The notes under the pieces were generated by a model that saw nothing but the letters and a program-made list of their open reading frames with translations, ran no database searches and had not been told where the DNA came from. From an uncultured Clostridia bacterium (GTDB taxonomy: Bacteria; Bacillota_I; Bacilli_A; RF39; UBA660), in assembly GCA_946619755.1 (NCBI GenBank), contig CAMOMI010000004.1:1-42098 (forward strand): a stretch of 42,098 nucleotides of DNA, read 5' to 3'. The position numbers and the translations under genes were made by a program. Positions within the stretch are counted from its first letter, which is position 1. Every line of letters starts with the position of its first letter. Below are positions 1-7,572 of the stretch, one piece after another.

Positions 1-46
1 TTTGATTTTTTCTATTCCCAAATAATCGCCAAAAACACAAGATATC

Positions 47-76
47 ACAAGTTTGGAGAAAAATCTACAACTTTTT
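47..76. repeat. diverged direct repeat, copy 1
   Basis: The segment ACAAGTTTGGAGAAAAATCT followed by a T-rich run resembles the segment at 1693-1724. Over the first 21 bases only two differ. The two copies bracket about 1.6 kb holding the exported-protein gene and the coiled-coil gene. Its nature (old insertion boundary, shared intergenic element or chance in AT-rich DNA) is unknown. Confidence 0.4.
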
Positions 77-121
77 AGCTATTTTTTGGCAATTAAAATG
101 CCGCTGACATGAAATTGAAAT

Positions 122-155
122 GAAAAAAGCATAACTATGTTTGAATAATTATGCT
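122..155 (-). terminator. Rho-independent terminator of the 154-933 gene
   Basis: On the minus strand AGCATAA pairs with TTATGCT (149-155 with 128-134) around a 14-base loop, followed by six T residues. The hairpin starts at the stop codon of the minus-strand gene, so it is its natural terminator. Confidence 0.7.
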
Positions 156-933
156 ATTTTAAATATTCTAAACTTATTAAATATTCTTTAGTATCATCTT
201 TATAGTATTTAAGTTTGAAATAGTATCCTTCAACTGTTGGATCATCGTCTACTTCGTAACAGTTATTATTTTGTAGACAGTTTAGAGGTGTGTTAAGTAA
301 ATGTATTATTAGATAATAATTATTTCCATTTTGATATTTACTAACTGTTTTTAAATATTGACCTGCCCAACCACCACCAGATATAGTAGGTACAGTAATA
401 TCTTTATCATATGGTTCATTATCACAAGTTACAGTTTTATTAAAAAAATTACCAGCTAAAGTCTTAATTTTTTCTACATTAAAAGTATAACTATCTCCAA
501 CTTTTTGATAATAGTCTGCCGCAGGATATTTTGCATCTTTAATATGACCGATAAGTTGACTATAGACATAATTATATGCCACACTTACTTTAGTACAATC
601 ATCGGAGTATAAGTCAGTACCAATTTTTTCATTATCATAGTGAAAAGGAAACAATGCAAAACTATGTTCAACGTTGAATACTAATAATTCATCATTTATT
701 GCTTTCCTTTGTTCCGCGTTAAGTGTGACTTCTGTATAGCCACTTTCAATAGGGAACGATACAGTATTTGGTGGATTATTATCTGCATTATTGATGCTAT
801 TATTATCAATTGGAGTTTCCTTATTGCTTAATACTTTATCATAAACAATATATCCCCCTAAACATAGAACTACTAAACATAAAACAACTACTAGTACAAT
901 CAACCCACGATTCTTATTATTCTCTTGTTCCAT
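154..933 (-). CDS. membrane-anchored exported protein, unknown function
   Basis: The product is a 259-residue protein with a short charged N-terminus, one hydrophobic segment (about residues 9-35) and a long polar outer domain that starts with an Asn/Pro-rich linker. This layout suggests a single-pass protein with its bulk outside the cell. The outer domain holds several cysteines, including the pair in CLQNNNC, which could form disulfides. No catalytic motif or family is recognised. The track start at 954 is replaced by the ATG at 933, which has AAAGGAG at good spacing. It has its own promoter (956-984) and terminator, so it is a single-gene unit. Confidence 0.8.
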   Translation of the reverse strand: MEQENNKNRGLIVLVVVLCLVVLCLGGYIVYDKVLSNKETPIDNNSINNADNNPPNTVSFPIESGYTEVTLNAEQRKAINDELLVFNVEHSFALFPFHYDNEKIGTDLYSDDCTKVSVAYNYVYSQLIGHIKDAKYPAADYYQKVGDSYTFNVEKIKTLAGNFFNKTVTCDNEPYDKDITVPTISGGGWAGQYLKTVSKYQNGNNYYLIIHLLNTPLNCLQNNNCYEVDDDPTVEGYYFKLKYYKDDTKEYLISLEYLK

Positions 934-955
934 TTTTACTCCTTTCTCTATCATG

Positions 956-984
956 ATAATAACATATTCTCATACATAATTCAA
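956..984 (-). promoter_or_regulatory. sigma-A type promoter for the 154-933 gene
   Basis: Reading the minus strand, TTGAAT (979-984), a 17-base spacer and TATTAT (956-961) lie about 22 bases before the start codon. Confidence 0.6.
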
Positions 985-1075
985 CAGGCATGGAAGCACT
1001 TGACAATAAAATAAGATTATAACTTGATTATATTTTTTGGGAAGTTGGCAATATTGGCTCCGTTGAGATTATAAC

Positions 1076-1103
1076 CTGACACCCATAAAAGTGTCGGCTT
1101 TTT
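1076..1103 (+). terminator. hairpin terminator with no clear gene upstream
   Basis: CTGACAC (1076-1082) pairs with GTGTCGG (1091-1097) around an eight-base loop, followed by CTTTTT. I see no intact gene between 985 and 1075 that it would serve. That stretch holds an imperfect repeat (AAGATTATAACTTG at 1013 and GAGATTATAACCTG at 1065) but no supported ORF, so the terminator may be a remnant of a lost gene. Confidence 0.55.
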
Positions 1104-1123
1104 AAATGTTATAAAAAACCTAG

Positions 1124-1285
1124 TATCAGCTCTTTAATGTAGATATATCACATATTTGTGAATATATCCAGTTAGAAAGAAGTCATTCATTATTTAAACC
1201 TTTACAATTTTCAATTAAATCCGTTGATTATTATTTACAAAAACAAATTAATAATGATATATTAATATCAAAATGGAGAGTAACG
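1124..1285 (+). other. open, coding-like frame upstream of the coiled-coil gene
   Basis: The frame of the next gene stays open for 54 codons upstream of its ATG, back to a TAG at 1121. It translates to sequence with ordinary protein composition (for example HSLFKPLQFSIKSVDYYLQK), unlike random AT-rich DNA. It has no ATG, GTG or TTG start with a ribosome binding site. It may be the body of a longer gene whose 5' end was deleted, or chance. Confidence 0.4.
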
Positions 1286-1615
1286 ATGGAAAAAGAAAGA
1301 GATGCTAGAATACGTGAAATAGATAAAAGAATAGATGACTTAATTTCACACAGATCTATGTGGGCAAGTTCAGGCGGCATGGGCGGAAATATGGCCATGA
1401 AAGCTAATGATGAAATCGAAGAATTAAGAAAGGAAAAAGAAGATTTGCTAAATGATACTGATAATATTGGAATTGACAAAAAACATGCACGATTAAGAGA
1501 ACTTAATGAATTAAGAGAAACGGCTAATTTTTTGAAAAAAATGAAATATAATTCTGAAATTAAGAAAGTTGAAGAACAAATACGAGATTTCAGAAGTAAT
1601 TCTAATAAAAGATAG
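1286..1615 (+). CDS. small charged coiled-coil protein, possibly 5'-truncated
   Basis: This 109-residue protein is almost entirely Lys/Glu/Arg-rich helix with heptad-like spacing, broken by a glycine- and methionine-rich turn (ASSGGMGGNMAMK) near residues 29-41. That suggests an antiparallel helical hairpin. No enzyme motif or signal sequence is present. The ATG at 1286 has GGAG seven bases upstream, so it can be translated, but the reading frame continues upstream for 54 coding-like codons without a start. The present gene may therefore be the 3' part of an older, longer gene. A terminator follows at 1625. The function is unknown. Confidence 0.6.
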   Translation: MEKERDARIREIDKRIDDLISHRSMWASSGGMGGNMAMKANDEIEELRKEKEDLLNDTDNIGIDKKHARLRELNELRETANFLKKMKYNSEIKKVEEQIRDFRSNSNKR

Positions 1616-1624
1616 TATTCTATT

Positions 1625-1649
1625 CTAACCTTTATGGGTTAGTTTTTTT
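1625..1649 (+). terminator. Rho-independent terminator
   Basis: CTAACC and GGTTAG pair around TTTATG, followed by seven T residues, ten bases after the coiled-coil gene stops. Confidence 0.8.
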
Positions 1650-1692
1650 ATGCTTCCTAATTTCAAATGCTTTACAACAATATAGCACTATG

Positions 1693-1724
1693 ACAAGTTT
1701 AGAGTAAAATCTATGATTATTTTT
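1693..1724. repeat. diverged direct repeat, copy 2
   Basis: ACAAGTTTAGAGTAAAATCT plus a T-rich tail closely resembles 47-76 in the same orientation. It lies between the terminator of the coiled-coil gene and the end of the convergent transglutaminase-like gene. Confidence 0.4.
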
Positions 1725-1735
1725 ATATCTTGAAT

Positions 1736-2323
1736 TTAAAACATTTTAATTCCTTTATTTACATCTTCTATATATTCTGCAAAAACATCTTTATCATTGA
1801 TTGATTCTGCATAATCTCTATTAGTATTGTTTCCTATCGTTAAATGCCCATCAAATGTAACAAATAATCTATCGGTTTTATCAGTATTGTTTGTGGCAAC
1901 TAAATATGCCGCAATAGCAGTACCAATTAATTCATTTAAAGTATCAAATTCTACAATATTGGCACATGGTGCAAAAGCATTTTCAAAATAATAATATTTT
2001 CTATCTACGACATATAATAAGAAAATATGCCCTCCACCAATCCTTTTACCAGTGTCATCTTTAAATCCAAAAGACACAATGTGATTTTCAATATTATGAT
2101 GATCAAACCAACTTTTTTCGAGTAATACTTGATCCCCACATACACCAGATTTTCTTTCTACGGTTTCCTTTGGTGAATGAAAATAGTACTCTTCATATTG
2201 TCTTGGATCATTATACTCCCTAAATTCACCATTTTTATTCGTCCATCCATATCTAATGTTTTCGTGCATATATTTCCATAAATCATCCGGAGTTTTCAAT
2301 TTTAAAACATCTTCAAAATCCAT
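1736..2323 (-). CDS. transglutaminase-like papain-fold protein
   Basis: This 195-residue protein has the core signature of bacterial transglutaminase-like (papain-fold) proteins. A Cys lies in GVCGDQ (about residue 62), a His in GGGHIF (about 99) and an acidic residue in YFEN (about 114) at the spacing of a Cys-His-Asp/Glu triad. Such proteins act as peptidases or amidases, or alter peptide bonds on proteins; the substrate here cannot be told. There is no signal peptide or membrane segment, so it is probably cytoplasmic. The track start is a TTG, and I use the adjacent ATG at 2323, which has GGAG seven bases upstream. It is divergent from the LemA gene pair. Confidence 0.75.
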   Translation of the reverse strand: MDFEDVLKLKTPDDLWKYMHENIRYGWTNKNGEFREYNDPRQYEEYYFHSPKETVERKSGVCGDQVLLEKSWFDHHNIENHIVSFGFKDDTGKRIGGGHIFLLYVVDRKYYYFENAFAPCANIVEFDTLNELIGTAIAAYLVATNNTDKTDRLFVTFDGHLTIGNNTNRDYAESINDKDVFAEYIEDVNKGIKMF

Positions 2324-2387
2324 CAATCATCTCCACTCCTCTCCTTACTATAACAATATCATATTTTATCTTTCGTTTCAATTATTA

Positions 2388-2415
2388 TTGAATATTTTTA
2401 AGTCTAAAAGATAAT
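2388..2415 (+). promoter_or_regulatory. promoter for the membrane protein/LemA pair
   Basis: TTGAAT (2388-2393), a 16-base spacer and GATAAT (2410-2415) lie about 60 bases before the TTG start of the first gene. Confidence 0.45.
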
Positions 2416-2473
2416 ATTGCAAAAAACGTATAAATATGATATTTTTAAAATAAGAAAAGAAGGAGGAAACGAT

Positions 2474-2932
2474 TTGAATAATAATGAATTAAAGCCAAGA
2501 AGATGGTTGTTAGTAGTATTATTGTTAATAGCTATTGTAATAGTTATTGTTTTATTAAACAAACTAATTATTGATCATAATGAGAAGAAGCAGAATAGAA
2601 GTTCAAATGGAATGTTTGATATAATGAATAATCAGATGGAAAAAGGAAATGAAATGTTAGATAAATTTGAAATAGAATCATTTAATAGTAAATTTGAATT
2701 CCGAGTAGGACAAAATTATGGAACTTCTGTGATGAATGTACTCGATGATGTTATAACAAATAATAAAAAGAATAAAAATCATTTATTAACAGTTGTATTT
2801 GAAGATTTATCTACCACAGACCCAGAAGAAATTAAAAATGCAAAAAAGAATATTGATGAATGGACAAAATACGAAATATCAGTTGATTATGATGATAACG
2901 GCTATGTTAATAAAATAACAATAGAAAAATAG
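2474..2932 (+). CDS. single-pass membrane protein paired with LemA
   Basis: The product has 152 residues: a short charged N-terminus, one long hydrophobic helix (about residues 11-29) and a polar domain of about 120 residues with no family I recognise. The track ORF starts at a TTG with no ribosome binding site. The TTG at 2474 follows AAGGAGG at seven bases and gives a natural N-terminus (LNNNELKPRRW, read as Met), so I use it. It sits 13 bases upstream of the LemA-type gene and is probably co-transcribed with it, which suggests a shared role at the membrane. Confidence 0.7.
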   Translation: MNNNELKPRRWLLVVLLLIAIVIVIVLLNKLIIDHNEKKQNRSSNGMFDIMNNQMEKGNEMLDKFEIESFNSKFEFRVGQNYGTSVMNVLDDVITNNKKNKNHLLTVVFEDLSTTDPEEIKNAKKNIDEWTKYEISVDYDDNGYVNKITIEK

Positions 2933-2945
2933 AAGGGAGAAAAAA

Positions 2946-3494
2946 ATGGGAGATTTAATATATATAATCTTATTTGTCCTACTAATAATAATAGTGATTA
3001 TATTAGTAATGTATAATAAATTAGTAAGATTACAAAATAGAGTTAAAAGAAGCCAATCAAATATTGAAGTATGTCTAAATAAAAGATTTGAATTAATACC
3101 CAATATTGTCGAATGCGTAAAAGGATATTCTCAATATGAGGAATCGACGTTAGAAAAAATAACATCATTAAGAAATGACTTTAGCTCTCAAAAAAACATG
3201 AGTCTAAAAAAAGCAAGTCAAATGAATACTGAATTAAATAAATATCTAGCCATAGTTGAAAATTATCCTAATTTAAAAGCTAATTCCGAATATATGAGTC
3301 TACAAAATAAATTGAGCAATATTGAAGATGAATTACAAAGAATAAGACATATTTATAATGATGATGTTACAAGATATAATACAACAATTGAATCAGTACC
3401 AAGTAATATCGTAGCCTTTATGTTTGCCTTTAAACAAGCTGAATTATTTCAAATTGAAGATAATAAAAAAGAAAATATTAAAATTAATATGTAA
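2946..3494 (+). CDS. lemA: LemA family membrane protein
   Basis: This 182-residue protein fits the LemA family. An N-terminal membrane helix (about residues 3-22) is followed at once by the family's helical start (NKLVRLQNRVKRSQSNIEVCLNKRFELIPN cut here to RSQSNIEVCLNKRFELIPN), then a long helical bundle. LemA proteins are membrane-tethered helical bundles of uncertain biochemical role. The usual length is about 180-200 residues, so this one is complete. GGGAG precedes the ATG. It lies directly after the single-pass membrane protein gene and is followed by a terminator, making a two-gene unit. Confidence 0.88.
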   Translation: MGDLIYIILFVLLIIIVIILVMYNKLVRLQNRVKRSQSNIEVCLNKRFELIPNIVECVKGYSQYEESTLEKITSLRNDFSSQKNMSLKKASQMNTELNKYLAIVENYPNLKANSEYMSLQNKLSNIEDELQRIRHIYNDDVTRYNTTIESVPSNIVAFMFAFKQAELFQIEDNKKENIKINM

Positions 3495-3535
3495 TTAATT
3501 TAGATATAATATGTATTATCCTTATAAAACTATAA

Positions 3536-3563
3536 CCGAACACCATAAATGCTCGGTTTTTTT
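3536..3563 (+). terminator. terminator after the LemA gene
   Basis: CCGAACA pairs with TGCTCGG (one mismatch) around CCATAAA, followed by seven T residues. Confidence 0.7.
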
Positions 3564-3596
3564 ATGCTCTAATGTACTATATATGGCTATATATAG

Positions 3597-3627
3597 AAAA
3601 AGATGAGCAACTTTTTTGTCACTCATC
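3597..3627 (-). terminator. terminator of the SUKH-type gene
   Basis: On the minus strand GATGAG pairs with CTCATC, with further inner pairing, and five T residues follow. It lies 53 bases past the stop of the 3680-4183 gene. Confidence 0.7.
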
Positions 3628-3679
3628 ATATCAAGTAAATATTATCTTTGCTAAAATGGTTTTTAATATCTAAAAATAT

Positions 3680-4183
3680 TTAAGACTCATCAAGTGGCAT
3701 TGCACATGTTAAAAAACCAACCCAATAATAACTATTACTAATTTTTTTAATTTCATTAACTAAATAATTAAAATCAGCTTCACTCAAATTTTCTTCTTCT
3801 ATATCTTCTGAATACTGAGCAATCATATTGTTTATCCTTATATAATCATCTAAACTTTCAGCTATTTTTTCAGGTTGATTCCAATCTAAATTTTCAAAAT
3901 GATAAACAGGAAGATTATTTTCATCAGTTTTTAAAATTATTGGTTCTCCACCATCTCCAACTGAATTATCGATACCTATAACTACAAAATTGTCATCTGG
4001 CCAGTTTACAATACATTCATCTTTTACTGGATTATATCTGTATCCATTTTGCCCTTTATCAATATTTTCTTCTGAAAAATAGACTACACGTCCGTATTTA
4101 AAACTTATATTTTTTAAACTCTTCATTTTTTGATAAGTGCTATCTGAAAGCTTATCTTTAACATATCTACTAATATTATTCAT
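3680..4183 (-). CDS. SUKH/SMI1-KNR4 type protein
   Basis: This 167-residue soluble protein carries a central stretch typical of the SUKH (SMI1/KNR4) superfamily: a hydrophobic strand reading FVVIGIDNSVGDGGEPII followed by a strand with LPVYHF, then a C-terminal helical part. SUKH proteins are best known as immunity proteins against polymorphic or contact-dependent toxins. No toxin gene is visible next to it, so the immunity role is only a possibility. The track start is shifted four codons to the ATG at 4183, because GGAGG overlaps the first ATG and sits five bases before the second. It has its own terminator. Confidence 0.65.
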   Translation of the reverse strand: MNNISRYVKDKLSDSTYQKMKSLKNISFKYGRVVYFSEENIDKGQNGYRYNPVKDECIVNWPDDNFVVIGIDNSVGDGGEPIILKTDENNLPVYHFENLDWNQPEKIAESLDDYIRINNMIAQYSEDIEEENLSEADFNYLVNEIKKISNSYYWVGFLTCAMPLDES

Positions 4184-4369
4184 TAATTCCTCCATTATTA
4201 TTTAATTTTTAATCTTTTAATTGCAGTGTAAACAATTATTATATTTTGTAGTGCTTACTTTTACATTGCTATTAAGAATAACATAATCATTACAGCCAAT
4301 CTTTCTTAAAATATTATATCTGATAATTGTTTAAATATTACTATATCAATTCATCAAATAAGTTAATAA

Positions 4370-4684
4370 CTATCCGTTAATACTCCTGTTTAGATTCTCA
4401 ATTTTAGTATTATAACTATCAATTTCTTTTTTTAAATCATCAGCTTTCTTTTTCAATTCATTTAATTTTTCTTCGGTTGTGATTTTTTCATCATTGATTA
4501 CTTTTGTTGTGACAATTAGCTGATTAAGATTATCTATCTCATTGTTAATGTTAATATATTCTTCTTTATATTGTAATAATTGCTTTTGTTCTTTTCTTAA
4601 ATAAACATTAATTGTTAATTGGGTTATAATTAACATAAAAATAATTCCGCTAGCAATATATAAGCGCTTTCCCCAATCATCCAT
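4370..4684 (-). CDS. small membrane-anchored coiled-coil protein
   Basis: This 104-residue protein has a membrane helix near its N-terminus (about residues 8-27), then a continuous coiled coil rich in Lys, Glu, Asn and Leu to the end. The topology suggests one membrane pass with the coiled coil outside. No catalytic domain is present. Its ATG overlaps the TGA stop of the C39-like gene by one base (TGATG), so the two are translationally coupled. Both carry a membrane helix followed by a coiled coil, which suggests that they pair through their coiled coils. This is the last gene of the three-gene exported operon. Confidence 0.75.
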   Translation of the reverse strand: MDDWGKRLYIASGIIFMLIITQLTINVYLRKEQKQLLQYKEEYININNEIDNLNQLIVTTKVINDEKITTEEKLNELKKKADDLKKEIDSYNTKIENLNRSING

Positions 4685-5691
4685 CAGTAATACACCACCA
4701 TTCTTCCGTAATAGTTGTACCTTGTTTCAAATAAACTTCTTGATTGATATCTTGTGCTACCTCTTAATGGGTCAGAAATAATAACGTTATCATTGTTATA
4801 ACCGATAATGACGACAGCATGCTCTTGCGCCTTCCATTCAATCGTGGCACCAGTAGGTTTATAAATCCATGTCCTCGAAACATATGGTAATGCTAAATTC
4901 ATTGATGTCCAAACAATTACGGGTCTACCAATATTAACAAGCTCTAAAACTTCTGAAAGAGGCACATTATTTCGCACTATAACGCCTTCTTTAAACATAT
5001 TGGCAACATCTGCAATTGGCCTATTATATACTCCAAAAGAATCTGCATTATAAGGATTACCAATAAAACCTATATCAGGATTTCCCCCATAAGTAATTCC
5101 GTTTTCTTCATAAGGAAGAGGCTCTTTTTTAAGCTTATTAATAACATCATCTGCTGATATATTTACACCATAATAATTAAGCAAAATAGTTAGTGCCACA
5201 GATTCGCACCCAGTCGGATATTTTGGATATTGATTAATTGTTGGTACGCCACTAATTATGATGGTATTATTTTTAATTCTTTCTTTTTCCTTCTGCTCCT
5301 CAGCCAACTTTTGTTGATATTTAGTATTTAATACTTGATGTTCAGCCATTAGTGAATCTTTTTGTTCTTCTAACTGATGAATTTCTGCTGTTAATTTTAA
5401 AACTTCAGCTTTCTTTTCACCGTTTTCTTCATTAAAAACGTTAATTGTTTCGCTAATTTCTGTAATATCATCACTATCATATACATCCTCAATTTCCTTT
5501 AACAAAAAATCTCGTTTTGCTTTAATTGAAGAAAAATTAATTTTGTTACTAGCATCAACGACTCCTTCATTAATAAAAAATAGAAGTAAATCGTCATTTT
5601 CAACTTTTATTTTTTTGTTTACATCAAAAAATAAACATAATAAGATAGTTAAAATGATAAATAATAAAATTTTATTCCAAGTTTTATTCAT
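4684..5691 (-). CDS. exported C39-like cysteine peptidase on a coiled-coil stalk
   Basis: This 335-residue protein has an N-terminal membrane helix (about 7-24), a coiled-coil stalk (about 55-145) and a C-terminal C39-like (peptidase_C39_2) domain. Catalytic residues are readable: a Gln before the active-site Cys in NQYPKYPTGCES (Cys about 162), a His in QEHAVVIIGY (about 291) and an Asp in ISDPLRG (about 307). No ABC transporter follows, so this is not a bacteriocin exporter but a free surface enzyme. The ATG pair at its start overlaps the upstream gene by several bases. I use the second ATG, which is better spaced from GAGGGG. The substrate is unknown; peptide or cell-surface protein cleavage is likely. 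Confidence 0.85.
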   Translation of the reverse strand: MNKTWNKILLFIILTILLCLFFDVNKKIKVENDDLLLFFINEGVVDASNKINFSSIKAKRDFLLKEIEDVYDSDDITEISETINVFNEENGEKKAEVLKLTAEIHQLEEQKDSLMAEHQVLNTKYQQKLAEEQKEKERIKNNTIIISGVPTINQYPKYPTGCESVALTILLNYYGVNISADDVINKLKKEPLPYEENGITYGGNPDIGFIGNPYNADSFGVYNRPIADVANMFKEGVIVRNNVPLSEVLELVNIGRPVIVWTSMNLALPYVSRTWIYKPTGATIEWKAQEHAVVIIGYNNDNVIISDPLRGSTRYQSRSLFETRYNYYGRMVVYY

Positions 5692-6331
5692 CATACCCCT
5701 CTATATTATAAAGTTTTAATTCATTATTAATATTTTTAAAAGTATATTTAAATTTATTATCGTTGTCATACTTAACATATGCAATAACACTATCATTATT
5801 ATCTACAACTTTAGTATCTTTAATTATTCCTTTAAAAAGTCCATTTCCATTATCATTTAAAGATACATAATTGTTAATTATATTAATATTACTACCAATA
5901 ATTTTATAGTCTCTTATTCCAAAATATTTACTTGTAATTTTGTATATTTCATTAATGTTTATATATTCGTCTGTCTCTTTAACACTGCCATACTTATCGT
6001 AATAAGTATGCTTATCCAAATAAACAATTTTATCACTGAATGCCTCTTTATTATTAACAATATAGTCTAGAGCAAAATTAGTTAGAAAGTCATAATTTTC
6101 AGTAAGAATCTCCGAATAATTATAACTACTATTAGGAATTAAATAATCATCTATTAGGGCAATATAGTGTTCAATGTCGTTAGAAAGAACTGAAGTATCA
6201 TCTTTGTAAAATAAATTATAATTACTAACATTATATTGATACGCAAATGAACTGCTGGTAATATATGCCATAAAAATACCTAACCCTAACAATATAACGA
6301 TTATTGCAACACTTTTATCTTTACTATTCAT
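5684..6331 (-). CDS. exported membrane-anchored protein, first gene of the C39 operon
   Basis: The product has 215 residues with one N-terminal membrane helix (about 7-29) followed by a Tyr/Asn/Asp-rich outer domain of helical and then beta-like character. No family or active site is recognised. The track start is a TTG; I use the ATG at 6331, preceded by GAGG and lying just after the predicted transcription start. Its 3' end overlaps the C39-like gene, so the two are coupled. All three products of this operon are membrane-anchored with their bulk predicted outside, which points to a surface complex or sensing/processing unit. Confidence 0.75.
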   Translation of the reverse strand: MNSKDKSVAIIVILLGLGIFMAYITSSSFAYQYNVSNYNLFYKDDTSVLSNDIEHYIALIDDYLIPNSSYNYSEILTENYDFLTNFALDYIVNNKEAFSDKIVYLDKHTYYDKYGSVKETDEYININEIYKITSKYFGIRDYKIIGSNINIINNYVSLNDNGNGLFKGIIKDTKVVDNNDSVIAYVKYDNDNKFKYTFKNINNELKLYNIEGYDE

Positions 6332-6350
6332 ACCCATCATCCTCAAATTA

Positions 6351-6379
6351 ATTATAGCAAACTAATAGTGATAAATCAA
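6351..6379 (-). promoter_or_regulatory. promoter of the exported C39 operon
   Basis: On the minus strand TTGATT (6374-6379), a 17-base spacer and TATAAT (6351-6356) lie immediately before the first gene. The predicted leader is only about 13 bases. Confidence 0.75.
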
Positions 6380-6381
6380 AT

Positions 6382-6408
6382 AAAAAAAGACTCACTTAAA
6401 AGTGAATC
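6382..6408 (-). terminator. terminator of the CPBP protease gene
   Basis: On the minus strand GATTCACT pairs with AGTGAGTC around TTTA, followed by seven T residues. The stem includes the stop codon of the CPBP gene. Confidence 0.85.
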
Positions 6409-7481
6409 ATTAATCCTGTAATTAATATTGATAAAATCATTGCCATGGTATTATGAAAAGCATGAAAGGATATATTAGCAAACATATTATTAGTCTTAAC
6501 ATATAAATAAGCTAAAAATCCGCCCATCGTAGCATATGGAATTGCTAGAACTAAAGCATTATATAGTGTTACTTCAGTGAATATCGTATGTAGCAAACCA
6601 AAAGCAATAGCTGATACAGCAATAAATATTTTATCATTTTTAATAAATCTTCTGATTGCTCCCCTAAATAAACTTTCTTCTACCAGTGGTGCATAAATAA
6701 TTGCTAATGGTAAAGAATACCAAAGTGGTAATGATTCGACATTTGACTGATTTACAGATGTTACACTCTTTGACAAAATAATCACTAATGTTGCTGATAC
6801 AAAATATATCAAATAAAATTTTCCCATCATTGGCAATATATGTCCAATATAAGTCTTAAAATTATCTTTAAATATCTTAAAATCTCTTCTAAGTGGATCA
6901 TTAAAAATATATAAAGTAGCAATAATTAAAATAATATAAAACAATAATCCAATAACTATCTTTAGTATTCCTTTATCAGGAATATAATCAGCCCATATAA
7001 ATTGTGAAAAATAAAATAGTATTAAAACAATTGATAATATTATTTTTTTCTTATTAACTTCTTCTTTTTTTAAAATCGGTAATTCCTTTTTGATTTCAGG
7101 ATAATCTTCTTTCCTTGTTCTTTTAGCTGATGCAATAACAATAATATTAATAATTGCAATCAATTCACTAATTGCATAAAGAGAAGTAAATAATGATGCA
7201 ATTGATATAGCAATTACTGCTCCCTTTTTCTTAAGTAATCTATCTTTATATGCTAAAAAAATAAGATAGATATTCATTAAAATTGTAATAATCGCCATAA
7301 TAAGAATGTATAAATTACCAGAATTAGTAAATAGACTAGTCATTCTTTCTTGTAATGCATCCGGATAAGATGTAATTGTCTCTAGCATTGTATCAATTAA
7401 TTTTTGCGAATTAATTATCGCAAAAAAAGCAATAATTATCTGTGTAATGCCAGATAAATAAAAATAAACTTTTCTTTTCAT
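6396..7481 (-). CDS. CPBP family intramembrane metalloprotease
   Basis: This 361-residue polytopic membrane protein carries the CPBP (CAAX protease/bacteriocin-processing, Abi) signature in its C-terminal half: EESLFRGAIRRF (Glu pair about 268-269, Arg 273), FGLLHTIF (His about 298) and SFHAFHN (His about 340, Asn about 344). The N-terminal half has about four extra hydrophobic segments and a charged loop. Family members are membrane-embedded proteases; in bacteria some handle bacteriocin self-immunity or peptide processing. AGGAGG precedes the ATG. It is a single-gene unit ending in a terminator. Its position upstream of the exported C39 operon may be chance. Confidence 0.9.
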   Translation of the reverse strand: MKRKVYFYLSGITQIIIAFFAIINSQKLIDTMLETITSYPDALQERMTSLFTNSGNLYILIMAIITILMNIYLIFLAYKDRLLKKKGAVIAISIASLFTSLYAISELIAIINIIVIASAKRTRKEDYPEIKKELPILKKEEVNKKKIILSIVLILFYFSQFIWADYIPDKGILKIVIGLLFYIILIIATLYIFNDPLRRDFKIFKDNFKTYIGHILPMMGKFYLIYFVSATLVIILSKSVTSVNQSNVESLPLWYSLPLAIIYAPLVEESLFRGAIRRFIKNDKIFIAVSAIAFGLLHTIFTEVTLYNALVLAIPYATMGGFLAYLYVKTNNMFANISFHAFHNTMAMILSILITGLMIHF

Positions 7482-7543
7482 ATTTCCTCCTAATTATATT
7501 ATAACATTTTTTTAATTATTTTTAAAAATATTTAATTTATCTA

Positions 7544-7552
7544 TGATATAAT
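7544..7552 (+). promoter_or_regulatory. extended -10 promoter for the HerA-like gene
   Basis: TGATATAAT is an extended -10 element 20 bases before the start codon, with no good -35 box. Confidence 0.5.
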
Positions 7553-7572
7553 TAAGAAAATGGAGGTATATT

